A stretch of DNA of 14,397 nucleotides, from positions 1 through 14,397 of the forward strand of contig JAUXNZ010000241.1 in assembly GCA_030682595.1 (NCBI GenBank), read 5' to 3'. The position numbers and the translations under genes were made by a program. Origin of the DNA: Rhodocyclaceae bacterium (GTDB taxonomy: Bacteria; Pseudomonadota; Gammaproteobacteria; Burkholderiales; Rhodocyclaceae). Shown here in pieces: positions 1 through 6,169 of this stretch (its first letter is position 1; every line of letters starts with the position of its first letter). The notes under the pieces were generated by a model. The model made no database searches and was not told where the DNA came from. It saw nothing but the letters and a program-made list of their open reading frames with translations.

Positions 1-383
1 TCGGCGACACCATCGGCACCGGCACGCCCGAAAAGACCAAGGCAATGATCGAACTGGTGGCGCGCCGCGTGCCGCTCAAGAAACTCGCCGGCCATTACCA
101 CGACACCTTCGGCATGGCGATTGCGAACATCTATGCCTCGCTGCAGATGGGTGTCAGCGTCTTCGATGCCTCCGTCGGCGGACTCGGGGGATGTCCGTAC
201 GCCAATGGTGCTTCCGGCAATGTCGCCACCGAAGATGTGGTCTGGCTGCTGCAGGGTCTGGGCATCGACTGCGGCGTCGATCTCGACCGGCTGGTCGATA
301 CGGCGGCGTGGATTTCCGGGCAACTGGGTCGCCCGCCGGGGTCGAAAGTTGCCCAGGCCATCCTGGCCCGGCGTTCTGCGTGA
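1..383 (+). CDS. mvaB: Hydroxymethylglutaryl-CoA lyase, C-terminal part (5' end outside window)
   Basis: This is the last ~126 codons of an HMG-CoA lyase, which splits HMG-CoA into acetoacetate and acetyl-CoA at the end of leucine/isovalerate breakdown. The reading frame is open from base 3, so the gene begins before the window. Visible family features are a GDTIGTGTP segment at the left edge, the metal-binding HxH-type stretch GHYHDTFGMA, and the strongly conserved GLGGCPYANGASGNVATED segment, which holds the active-site cysteine (GGCPYA) of this DRE-TIM metallolyase family. The C-terminus is normal in length. The stop codon TGA overlaps the GTG start of the next small gene (GTGA), which suggests one transcript with it. 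The family assignment is secure. It could not be an isopropylmalate or citramalate synthase, because the GGCPYA loop is specific to HMG-CoA lyases. Confidence 0.93.
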   Translation, partial: GDTIGTGTPEKTKAMIELVARRVPLKKLAGHYHDTFGMAIANIYASLQMGVSVFDASVGGLGGCPYANGASGNVATEDVVWLLQGLGIDCGVDLDRLVDTAAWISGQLGRPPGSKVAQAILARRSA

Positions 384-565
384 GCGGGGAAACCGATTAC
401 CTCTGCGTCGGTATCTGCCTGCCGGACGAGGACGAGGCCTACTGCATCGGCTGCGGCCGGCCCTGGGGAACGGCCAGCGTGCCCTCTGCCGTTTTCCCGG
501 CGGAGCGCGACGCCGTCCTGCCAGCGCCGAGTATTCGCGATGACGACCAGCCCGCGCCTGCCTGA
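380..565 (+). CDS. Small DUF1289-like four-cysteine protein
   Basis: A 61-codon gene starts at a GTG that overlaps the upstream stop (GTGA) and ends 26 bp inside the next gene. Its first half carries the pattern C9-x3-C13 ... C22-x2-C25-G-R, as in LCVGIC and YCIGCGR. This is the signature of the short DUF1289 proteins common in Proteobacteria. The four cysteines probably bind a metal or Fe-S cluster; no function is established for the family. The C-terminal half is low in conserved features and proline/aspartate rich. The start is inferred from the translational coupling, since no ATG lies upstream of the cysteine motif within a plausible distance. Classification rests on the cysteine spacing alone, so the exact family is moderately certain. 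Confidence 0.6.
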   Translation: MSGETDYLCVGICLPDEDEAYCIGCGRPWGTASVPSAVFPAERDAVLPAPSIRDDDQPAPA

Positions 566-1502
566 CAACATTCACGTCCTCGAACGTGGCTGGCTGTCGT
601 CCAACAACATCCTGCTGTTCGACGGCGCCGCCGCCACGCTGGTCGACAGCGGATATGTCGGCCACGCTGCCCAGACCGTCGCACTCGTAAAGTCGGCGCT
701 GGCGGGATGGAATGCCCCGCAGCGGGTACGGCGCGAAATCTCCCACTTGGCGCGGCTCATCAACACCCACTCCCATTCCGACCACATCGGCGGCAACGCC
801 GCGCTGCAGCGTGCCTTCGGCTGCAAGATCCTTATTCCCGCCGGCATCGAGGCGCATATCCGCGACTGGGACGAAACCGCCCTGTTGCTTGCCCCCGCTG
901 CCCAGCGCGGTGACCGCTTCCTGCACGATGGCGTGGTACGCGCCGGCGACACCCTGGTCATGGGGGGCAGCGACTGGCAGGCGCATGCCGCCCCCGGTCA
1001 CGACATGGACGCACTGGTGTTTCACTGCCCTGAGTCACGCCTGCTGATCTCGGGCGATGCGCTCTGGGAAGACGGCTTCGGTATCGTCTTCGGCGAACTG
1101 CTGGGGCAGCCCGGCGCTCTCGCTGCCACGCGCAATACGCTCGACCTGATCGGCCGCCTGCCCATCGACACCGTGATTCCCGGTCACGGCCGGCCTTTCG
1201 GCGATGTGGCGGCGGCGCTCGAGCGCGCCTACCGGCGCCTGGCCGCCTTCACGGCCGATCCGGCACGCATGGCGAGGAATGCGCTCAAGGCCTGCTTCAT
1301 CTTCAACCTGCTCGACCGGCAAGGATTGCCGCGCGCCGAACTCGAAAGCCATCTCGACAGCGTGCCGCTCTTCCGCGACATTGGCACGCGGCTGCTCGGC
1401 ATGGATACGCCCGTGCTCGCCGCCTGGCTGGTCTCCGAGCTGAAGCGCGGCTGCGCGCTGGAGGAGCGCGACGGCATGCTGCTGCCGACGATGGCCGCCT
1501 GA
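540..1502 (+). CDS. MBL-fold metallo-hydrolase
   Basis: A 320-aa metallo-beta-lactamase-fold hydrolase. The zinc motif HxHxDH is present as H77-S-H79-S-D81-H82-IGG. It is followed by a metal-ligand histidine in PGHDMD (H154), the bridging aspartate in ISGDALWE (D173), and the last histidine in IPGHGRP (H216), so the binuclear metal site is complete. The C-terminal ~100 residues form the helical domain often seen after the MBL core in glyoxalase-II-like/LACTB2-like thioesterases and hydrolases. The substrate cannot be told from sequence. It lies with HMG-CoA lyase and overlaps the small cysteine gene, so a role next to acyl-CoA metabolism is possible but only inferred. No strong Shine-Dalgarno is visible; the start at 540 is the first ATG and gives a normal N-terminus (LPDNIHVLERGWLSSNN). 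Confidence 0.88.
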   Translation: MTTSPRLPDNIHVLERGWLSSNNILLFDGAAATLVDSGYVGHAAQTVALVKSALAGWNAPQRVRREISHLARLINTHSHSDHIGGNAALQRAFGCKILIPAGIEAHIRDWDETALLLAPAAQRGDRFLHDGVVRAGDTLVMGGSDWQAHAAPGHDMDALVFHCPESRLLISGDALWEDGFGIVFGELLGQPGALAATRNTLDLIGRLPIDTVIPGHGRPFGDVAAALERAYRRLAAFTADPARMARNALKACFIFNLLDRQGLPRAELESHLDSVPLFRDIGTRLLGMDTPVLAAWLVSELKRGCALEERDGMLLPTMAA

Positions 1503-1517
1503 GTTTCTCCCGCCGCC

Positions 1518-1595
1518 GCCCCGCCAGCGCCGACTCTTATGACCGGGCAATTCCTGGCAGGAATACTTCGGTCACCAGCATCGGCCTGTCTTGCC
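1518..1595 (-). repeat. Left copy of 78-bp direct repeat: detached ubiC 3' end
   Basis: This block matches 8539-8616 with 4 mismatches in 78 positions. Read on the minus strand it encodes the last 19 residues of UbiC (RQDRPMLVTEVFLPGIARS, then TAA; the first Arg codon is completed only in the real gene) and the same 19 bp after the stop. No ubiC-like coding continues beyond base 1595, so it is a remnant and not a gene. Differences from the functional copy are ATG for TTA (L to M), a silent third-position change, and TCA for TTA in the last sense codon. It contains a short dyad, ATTCCT-GGC-AGGAAT at 1550-1564, within an outer TGACCG/CGGTCA pair (1540-1545, 1569-1574). It sits 15 bp after the MBL-hydrolase stop. 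Confidence 0.85.
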
Positions 1596-1620
1596 ATCGC
1601 CTGGTAGGCGCAGGCCGATG
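1579..1620. other. Hairpin at the inner edge of the left repeat
   Basis: A perfect 10-bp inverted repeat, CATCGGCCTG (1579-1588) and CAGGCCGATG (1611-1620), encloses a second stem CGCCT-GGT-AGGCG (1598-1610), with a 9-nt bulge on one side. The left arm straddles the inner part of the ubiC-tail duplicate and uses the bases by which this copy differs from the functional one. No run of T follows, so it is not a classic terminator. It may be a terminator-like structure for the upstream operon or a relic of the recombination site; neither can be decided here. The rest of 1621-1688 shows nothing recognisable. Confidence 0.5.
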
Positions 1621-1714
1621 CGAAATCAAGACAAGTTGGTGCCGCGCGTTGCCGACTGAACACCTGCGTCGCGCCCGGTGTCGGCAAGGCATATTTTTGA
1701 AATATCAGGATTTG

Positions 1715-1728
1715 TTGATTTAGCGCAA
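1715..1728 (+). promoter_or_regulatory. Possible FNR/Dnr-type site upstream of the hydrogenase relic
   Basis: TTGAT-TTAG-CGCAA resembles the FNR-family consensus TTGAT-N4-ATCAA, with a perfect left half and 3 of 5 matches in the right half. It lies 60 bp before the relic start, in a locally AT-rich patch that also holds the palindrome ATATTT-TTG-AAATAT (1691-1705). Uptake hydrogenase operons are often FNR-controlled, which fits, but the match is imperfect. It may be the surviving original hup promoter region. Confidence 0.3.
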
Positions 1729-1788
1729 AACCACTTTACGGGAGTGGCGTCGAATGCGCGCATTCCGGGCCGAGGTATGGAGGGCGTC

Positions 1789-2220
1789 ATGCAGCAGACT
1801 TTCATCCAAGAAACAAACCGGGCTGCTGAAGCCGCCGCTGCCGCCATCGCTCAGGCGGTGGAGGCTGCCAAGCGGCCCTCGATCATCTGGCTGCACTTTC
1901 AGGAATGCACCGGCTGGTCCGAATCGCTGCTGCGCGACGAGTTCGAGTGGCGCGGCCTCGGCGTCATGAAAAAGTCGGCGCTGGCGCTACGGTGCGAGTA
2001 CGCCGAATACGATGCCGCAAAGCGCTTCGACCTGGCCTACCGCGTCGTTCCCGACATCAAGGCCTGCGAGTGCGGCACCATCCTGCGCGGCGTGAAAAGG
2101 CCGCAGGACTGCGCCATTTTCGGCACGGTACGCACGCCCAAGAACCCGGTCGGTTCCTGCATGGTGTCGTCCGAAGGTGCTTGCGCGGCACACTACACCT
2201 GCGGCCGCTACAAGGCATGA
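1789..2220 (+). pseudogene. In-frame deletion fusion: hydrogenase small subunit N-terminus joined to HypD C-terminus
   Basis: A 143-codon open frame joins two unrelated hydrogenase genes. Residues 1-49 match the N-terminus of a group 1 [NiFe]-hydrogenase small subunit, with RPSIIWLHFQECTGxSESLL, the proximal [4Fe-4S] cluster motif. Residues 50-143 match the C-terminal quarter of HypD, the Fe-S scaffold protein for the Fe(CN)2CO centre (EFEWRGLG, KACECGTILRG, VGSCMVSSEGACAAHY). Both halves have lost a key cysteine. The second Cys of CTGC is Trp43 (TGG), and the last Cys of the HypD C-x-C...C-x6-C cluster set is Arg (GTVRTP). The start at 1789 follows GGAGGG (1779-1784); ATG 1777 is an alternative. 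Its stop overlaps hypE (ATGA). The simplest reading is one large deletion that removed hupL through most of hypD. A chimeric assembly is the alternative, but the lost cysteines favour true decay. Confidence 0.8.
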
Positions 2221-3278
2221 CGAAAGTTCGCGAAGCTTACGTCCGTCCGCTCGACCTCAAGCACGGGCGAGTCGATCTCACCCACGGTTCGGGCGGGCGG
2301 GCGATGGTGCGGCTGATCGAGGAACTGTTCGCGCGCCATTTCGACAACGAGTATCTGCGCCAGGGCAATGACGGCGCCGTATTGCCGGCGCCGACTTTTG
2401 CCGGCGGCGGGCGCCTGGTCATGGCCACCGACGCCCACGTCGTCTCGCCGCTGTTCTTCCCCGGCGGCGACATCGGCTGCCTGTCGGTGCACGGCACCAT
2501 CAACGATGTCGCGGTGATGGGGGCGACGCCGCTGTGGCTTTCCGCCAGCTTCATCCTCGAGGAAGGTTTTCCGCTGCGTGATCTCGACCGCATCGTCGCC
2601 TCGATGGCGCGGGCTTCGCGGGAGGCCGGTGTGCCGGTGGTGACCGGCGACACGAAGGTGGTCGAGAGCGGCAAGGCCGACGGCGTTTTCATCAGCACCA
2701 CCGGCGTTGGCGCCCTGCCCGAAGGTGTCGTCCTGTCCGGCGACCGCGCGCGGCCTGGCGACGTGGTTTTGCTCTCGGGCAGCATCGGCGACCACGGCAT
2801 GGCCATCATGGCCACGCGCGAGAACCTCGGCTTCGCCGCGCCCATTGTCTCCGACACCGCAGCGCTGCACGGCCTGGTCGCCGCGCTGCTCGCCACGGGC
2901 GCCGACATCCGCTGCCTGCGCGATCCGACGCGCGGCGGGCTGGCCACCACGGTCAACGAGATCGCCCGGCAGTCCGGCGTGGGCGTGATGCTCGATGAGG
3001 CAGCGATCCCGGTCAATGGCGAGGTGGCCGCCGCCTGCGAGTTCCTCGGCCTCGATCCGCTCTACGTCGCCAACGAGGGCAAGCTGGTCGCCATCGTCGC
3101 CGCGACCGACGCAGGGCGCGTTCTGGCCTCGCTGCGCTCCCATCCGCTGGGCGCCCGCGCGGCGAAGATCGGCGAGGTCATCGCCGATGATCATCACTTC
3201 GTGCAGATGACCACCGGGCTGGGCGGCCGCCGCATCGTCGACTGGCTCACCGGCGACCAGCTACCACGCATTTGCTGA
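2217..3278 (+). CDS. hypE: Hydrogenase maturation protein HypE (carbamoyl dehydratase)
   Basis: A 353-aa HypE. With HypF it makes the cyanide ligands of the [NiFe] active-site iron: its C-terminal cysteine is carbamoylated, then dehydrated with ATP to a thiocyanate. The protein is full length and ends in the diagnostic PRIC, with the reactive cysteine as last residue. PurM/AIR-synthase-type features include DLTHGSGGRAM near the N-terminus, the ATP/metal segment GNDGAVL, MATDAHVVSPLFFPGGDIG, the dimer-core stretch INDVAVMGA, and RDPTRGGLATT. It starts with ATGA overlapping the hypD-derived relic, the normal hypD-hypE arrangement, so expression now depends on translation of the relic frame. No other hyp gene remains in the window, so it works only if hypABCDF exist elsewhere; otherwise it is an orphan that has not yet decayed. 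Confidence 0.95.
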   Translation: MTKVREAYVRPLDLKHGRVDLTHGSGGRAMVRLIEELFARHFDNEYLRQGNDGAVLPAPTFAGGGRLVMATDAHVVSPLFFPGGDIGCLSVHGTINDVAVMGATPLWLSASFILEEGFPLRDLDRIVASMARASREAGVPVVTGDTKVVESGKADGVFISTTGVGALPEGVVLSGDRARPGDVVLLSGSIGDHGMAIMATRENLGFAAPIVSDTAALHGLVAALLATGADIRCLRDPTRGGLATTVNEIARQSGVGVMLDEAAIPVNGEVAAACEFLGLDPLYVANEGKLVAIVAATDAGRVLASLRSHPLGARAAKIGEVIADDHHFVQMTTGLGGRRIVDWLTGDQLPRIC

Positions 3279-3302
3279 TGCATGCGCTGCCTCGTGTATG
3301 AT
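3272..3302 (+). promoter_or_regulatory. Possible sigma-70 promoter before the 3334 gene
   Basis: TTGCTG (3272-3277) and TATGAT (3297-3302) are separated by 19 bp, slightly long for a sigma-70 promoter. The putative -10 would place transcription start near 3309, ~25 bp before the GTG start at 3334. It overlaps the 3' end of hypE. GTATGA here also looks like a NikR half-site, but no partner lies 16 bp away. Confidence 0.3.
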
Positions 3303-3333
3303 TTTTGGCGATACGGAGAGCGGAGAGCGGCGG

Positions 3334-3702
3334 GTGAACAGCTACAGCATCGATTACCTCGACGACGGAAAAGCGGTGCAGATCATCACCGCGGGAGGTC
3401 TCGCCCCTGCCGACCACAAGCACTTCTCCCTCGATGCGCTGGACGAGGCCAGGCGGCGGTCCTGCCGCAGATTCATCGCCGATCACCGCCAGGCGGGTCT
3501 CGACTTCACCTTCATGGAGGGTTATGAATGGCAACGCCAGCTCAAGCAGTTCGGGCTGGCGGCGAACATGCGGGTTGCCGTTGCTTGTGCGGGGTCAGAT
3601 TCAAAGGCGCACGAATTCGAGGCGGCGGGCGGCGAACCGTACAACCCGCTGGGCAAGCCCTTTGTCGGCATCGATCTCGTCGAATCCAGGCTCGGCTACT
3701 GA
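3334..3702 (+). CDS. Conserved-looking hypothetical protein between hypE and nikR
   Basis: I do not recognise this 122-aa protein. It is soluble and mixed in charge, with no signal peptide or membrane segment. Visible stretches are NSYSIDYLDDGKAVQII, an Ala/Arg-rich helix around ALDEARRRSCRRFIADH, FMEGYEWQRQLKQFGL, and a C-terminal half ending NPLGKPFVGIDLVES. It has two cysteines and scattered histidines but no clear metal motif. The GTG start at 3334 is chosen because GGAGAG lies ~6-7 bp upstream; an in-frame ATG at 3298 would overlap the possible promoter. It lies 10 bp before nikR on the same strand and 55 bp after hypE, so a link to nickel or hydrogenase is suggested by position only. 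Codon periodicity and an unbroken frame make it a likely real gene. Confidence 0.55.
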   Translation: MNSYSIDYLDDGKAVQIITAGGLAPADHKHFSLDALDEARRRSCRRFIADHRQAGLDFTFMEGYEWQRQLKQFGLAANMRVAVACAGSDSKAHEFEAAGGEPYNPLGKPFVGIDLVESRLGY

Positions 3703-3712
3703 GTCGCCCACC

Positions 3713-4186
3713 ATGCAGCGCTTCACCATTTCCCTCGACGAAGACCTGGCGCGCGAGTTCGACCGTCTGATCGCCGAGCGCGGCTACCGCAACCGCTCCG
3801 AGGCGGTGCGCGACCTGCTGCGCGGCCAGCTCGAGGCAGCGCGGCCGACGGCCGACGGCCACTGCGTCGCCAACCTCTCCTACGTCTACAACCACCACGA
3901 GCGCGACCTCGCCGAGCGCCTCACCACCTTACAGCACGGCCACCACGACCTGACGGTGGCGACCATGCACGCCCACCTCGACCACGACAACTGCCTCGAA
4001 AGCGTGATCCTCAAGGGGCCGACGGCGCAGGTGCGCGCCTTCGCCGAGGCACTGACCGCCGAGCGCGGCGTGCGCCACGGCAGCCTCAATATCGTCGCGG
4101 TGGAAGTGGTCGGCAGCCGCCACAGCCACGGCTACGCGCCGCGCGGGCAAGCGGCGACGCATCTCCATCTCAAGCCGAAGAGCTAG
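3713..4186 (+). CDS. nikR: Nickel-responsive transcriptional regulator NikR
   Basis: A 157-aa NikR. Residues 1-45 form the ribbon-helix-helix DNA-binding domain (MQRFTISLDEDLAREFDRLI...RNRSEAVRDLLR). The ACT-like domain that follows holds the four high-affinity Ni(II) ligands, equivalent to E. coli H76, H87, H89 and C95: here H75, H86, H88 and C94, in QHGHHDL, MHAHLDHDNCLE. All are intact. The C-terminus runs ~24 residues past the E. coli protein and adds several histidines (SRHSHGY, THLHLK), possibly an extra low-affinity metal site. A perfect NikR operator lies before nikK at 8372-8399, so this regulator probably represses the divergent-end nik operon when nickel is plentiful. The gene converges on nikO, and their TAG stops share the same CTAG (4183-4186). 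No good Shine-Dalgarno is seen. Confidence 0.95.
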   Translation: MQRFTISLDEDLAREFDRLIAERGYRNRSEAVRDLLRGQLEAARPTADGHCVANLSYVYNHHERDLAERLTTLQHGHHDLTVATMHAHLDHDNCLESVILKGPTAQVRAFAEALTAERGVRHGSLNIVAVEVVGSRHSHGYAPRGQAATHLHLKPKS

Positions 4187-4980
4187 TCGATATTCTCCCA
4201 GTCGTGTGCATGCACGTGGGCGTGCATGACGCCGCCGTGGCGGTGACGGTGGCGGTGGGCGAGGCGGGCCTTCTCCAGCAGCGCCATGCCCGACAGCGCC
4301 ATTTTCACCGGGCCGTCGAAGAGCAGCGTACCGTCGGGGCCGAGGACGATGGCGCGGCTGCCGAGCTCGGCCGCCATTGACAGATTGTGGGTGCTGACGA
4401 TCACCGTCTGGTCCGATTCGAGCAGGGTGTCGACCAACCAGCCGACGGTGGCCGGGTCGAGGCTGGCGGCGGGTTCGTCGAGCAGCAACAGTTGCGGTTC
4501 GAGCGCGAGCATGCAGGCCAGCGCCACCTTCTGCTTCTCGCCGCCGGAGAGCGACCACGGCGCGGCGTCGAGCAGGGGCGTGAGTTCCAGTGCCGCGGCC
4601 CAGCGCGCGACGCGCGTTGCCGCGTCGGGCAGGCCGAGCCGCAACGGGCCGTAGCCGATCTCGTCCTTCACCGTCGGGTTGAACAGCATGGCCTCGGGGT
4701 GCTGGAACAGCAGCACGCATTCCTGGCGGAACCGGCGGGCGAATCGCCGTTCCGCCAGCGCCGACTTTTCCAGCGCCTGGCCGGCGTAGCGTACCTGGCC
4801 GGCGGTGGGGAAGATCAGGCCGTTCATCAGCTTGAGCAGCGTCGACTTGCCGCAACCGTTGGCGCCGAGCAGCACCACTTTTTCGCCGGGGGCGATCTTC
4901 AGCGAGAGTCCGTCGAAGACGGCGCGGCCGGGCGCGTCGCCGTCGGGCCAGCGGTAGCTGATGTTGTCGAGTTCAATCAT
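4183..4980 (-). CDS. nikO: Nickel ECF transporter ATPase with His-rich tail
   Basis: A 265-aa ATP-binding subunit of a CbiO/NikO-type energy-coupling-factor transporter, on the cytoplasmic face of the inner membrane. ABC motifs are complete: Walker A GANGCGKST (39-47), Q-loop Q93, signature LSGGEKQ (144-150), Walker B LLLLDEP (164-170) and switch His198 in STH. After the ABC domain comes a tail (240-265) with eight histidines in alternating HxH order, likely a nickel store or chaperone segment. The start at 4980 is preferred over an upstream in-frame codon, because MIELDNISYRW is the normal start of the family and ATGATTGA overlaps the nikQ stop by 8 bp. It is the last gene of the operon. Nickel rather than cobalt is inferred from nikR, nikK/nikL and hyp neighbours. 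Confidence 0.93.
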   Translation of the reverse strand: MIELDNISYRWPDGDAPGRAVFDGLSLKIAPGEKVVLLGANGCGKSTLLKLMNGLIFPTAGQVRYAGQALEKSALAERRFARRFRQECVLLFQHPEAMLFNPTVKDEIGYGPLRLGLPDAATRVARWAAALELTPLLDAAPWSLSGGEKQKVALACMLALEPQLLLLDEPAASLDPATVGWLVDTLLESDQTVIVSTHNLSMAAELGSRAIVLGPDGTLLFDGPVKMALSGMALLEKARLAHRHRHRHGGVMHAHVHAHDWENID

Positions 4981-5524
4981 CGAAGGCGCCGCGCGAGCGC
5001 ATGGCCAGCGTCGATTCCGTCGCGGCGGCCATCGACTTGTCCAGCAGCGCGATGCCCTGGGCGCCAGCGTGGCGGGCGCGGTCGCCGAGACGCGGCGGCG
5101 CAACGCTGCGGCTGGCGAGGGCGAGCCGGAAGTCGCCGATGATGCGCTCGAGGCTGCGGATCTGCCCCAGCGCGAGGGTGAAGACCAGGGTTGCCGTCGG
5201 CCAGCCGGCGAGCACTGCCGGCAGGTCGAAGCGCGCGACGAACCAGAAGCCGAGAAAAACCATCAGCACGACGCGCAGGTTGGCCAGCCACAGGTAGTCG
5301 GCGCTGAAGCCCCCCTGCCAGAGCGTGACCAGTGCGTAGCCGGCGCTGATCGTCAGGTTGAAGGCAAGCACCGCCCACAGCGTCTTGCGCAGCAGCAGCC
5401 AGCGCGTGGCGCCGGCGGCGGCGAGTGCGATGGCGAGCAGAGCGGCCAGCACGGCCGGCGCATGGATGAAGGTCGCCGCGACGATGGCGGCGAGATAGAG
5501 GCCGAGCCAGGTGCGCGCGCTCAT
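4973..5524 (-). CDS. nikQ: Nickel ECF transporter transmembrane T-component
   Basis: A 183-aa membrane protein of the CbiQ/NikQ family, the T-component that couples ATP hydrolysis by NikO to the substrate-binding NikM. Several hydrophobic segments are evident: LGLYLAAIVAATFIHA, VLAALLAIALAAAG, TLWAVLAFNLTISAGYALV and VVLMVFLGFWFVA. The C-terminal part carries a coupling-helix Ala-Arg-Gly-type motif near the end (AMRSRGAF), which contacts the ATPase. At 183 aa it is shorter than typical CbiQ (~220-250) but ends with the expected motif. The start at 5524 overlaps the nikM stop as ATGA; the open frame continues far upstream but only as a shadow of nikM. The call rests on operon position, hydrophobicity and the coupling motif. 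Confidence 0.85.
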   Translation of the reverse strand: MSARTWLGLYLAAIVAATFIHAPAVLAALLAIALAAAGATRWLLLRKTLWAVLAFNLTISAGYALVTLWQGGFSADYLWLANLRVVLMVFLGFWFVARFDLPAVLAGWPTATLVFTLALGQIRSLERIIGDFRLALASRSVAPPRLGDRARHAGAQGIALLDKSMAAATESTLAMRSRGAFDD

Positions 5525-6159
5525 GCCCAGCGCCGGCTTTTGGCGTAGCGCCACACGGCGACGGTGAGCAGCGCTTCGCCGATGCCGATCGCGGCATGCG
5601 GCAGCAGCACCGCCGGCAGGGTGATCGCCAGCCCGAAGGGAAAGAACAGCGGCGTGCCGTCGGGCTGGTGCGTGATCAGCGGCTGGAGGCCCAGCACCAG
5701 CGCGACGACGGCGCCCGGCAGCACCACCGAGAACCAGGCGGCGATGGCCACGGCGGCGCTGTCGCCAAGGCGGGCGAACATTCTCTTCGCCGTGATCGCC
5801 GCCGCAGCACCGACCAGGCCCATGGCCAGCGCATTGACCGCCAGTGCGGTGACGCCGCCGGCGCCGAACAGCAGCGACTGCAGCAACAGCACGCCGCTGT
5901 AGGCGAGGAAGGCCAGGCGCAACCCGAACAGCAGCGCCAGCGTTGCGACGCCGAGCGCGTGACCCGAGGTGCCGCCAGGCAGCGGCACCATCACCAGGCC
6001 CAGCGCATAGGCCAGCGCCGTCAGCATCGCCAGGCGCGGCACCGTGGTCTCGTCGAGCCGCTCGCGCAGCCCCTTGGCCGCCCACCACCAGGCGGCGGCA
6101 GCGACCGCGTAGGCCGGCAGGTAGGTTTGCGGCGAGAGGAAGCCGTCGGGGATGTGCAT
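5521..6159 (-). CDS. nikM: Nickel ECF transporter substrate-binding membrane component
   Basis: A 212-aa integral membrane S-component of the CbiM/NikM family. The N-terminus MHIPDGFLS is diagnostic: the amino-terminal Met and His2 bind Ni(II) or Co(II) inside the membrane fold. About six or seven hydrophobic helices follow, with the conserved stretch PLPGGTSGHALG and the segment FRLAFLAYSGVLLLQSLLFGAGGVTAL-like (LLLQSLLFGAGGVTALAVN), typical of the family. The C-terminus carries basic residues (WRYAKSRRWA). It lies 10 bp after the beta-barrel gene and overlaps nikQ by 4 bp. NikM and CbiM cannot be separated by sequence alone; the neighbouring nikR, nikK and nikL genes favour nickel. Confidence 0.94.
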   Translation of the reverse strand: MHIPDGFLSPQTYLPAYAVAAAAWWWAAKGLRERLDETTVPRLAMLTALAYALGLVMVPLPGGTSGHALGVATLALLFGLRLAFLAYSGVLLLQSLLFGAGGVTALAVNALAMGLVGAAAAITAKRMFARLGDSAAVAIAAWFSVVLPGAVVALVLGLQPLITHQPDGTPLFFPFGLAITLPAVLLPHAAIGIGEALLTVAVWRYAKSRRWA

Positions 6160-6169
6160 CAGGACACCA

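Noticed and set aside
1229..1687. 152-codon minus-strand frame across the left repeat as a possible ubiC remnant gene
   Set aside because: It is in a different frame from the ubiC tail; only 19 codons of ubiC are recognisable, in another frame, and nothing upstream resembles UbiC.
1681..1705. Sigma-54 type -24/-12 promoter before the hydrogenase relic
   Set aside because: Hydrogenase operons often use it, but with GG at 1683-1684 or 1688-1689 the required GC 12 bp downstream is TT or AA.
2208..3197. 329-codon minus-strand frame opposite hypE
   Set aside because: Composition is a mirror of the hypE codons (Asp/His/Arg/Gly rich) with no family resemblance; hypE is complete to PRIC.
3296..3314. 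Second NikR operator upstream of the 3334 gene and nikR
   Set aside because: GTATGA is present, but the nearest partner is only a 4/6 match at 7-bp spacing, and nothing fits at 16 bp. The half-site is better explained as a -10 element.
5525..6088. Upstream extension of the nikQ frame to a 371-codon ORF
   Set aside because: The added residues are an out-of-frame shadow of nikM. The ATG at 5524 in an ATGA overlap starts a proper membrane protein.
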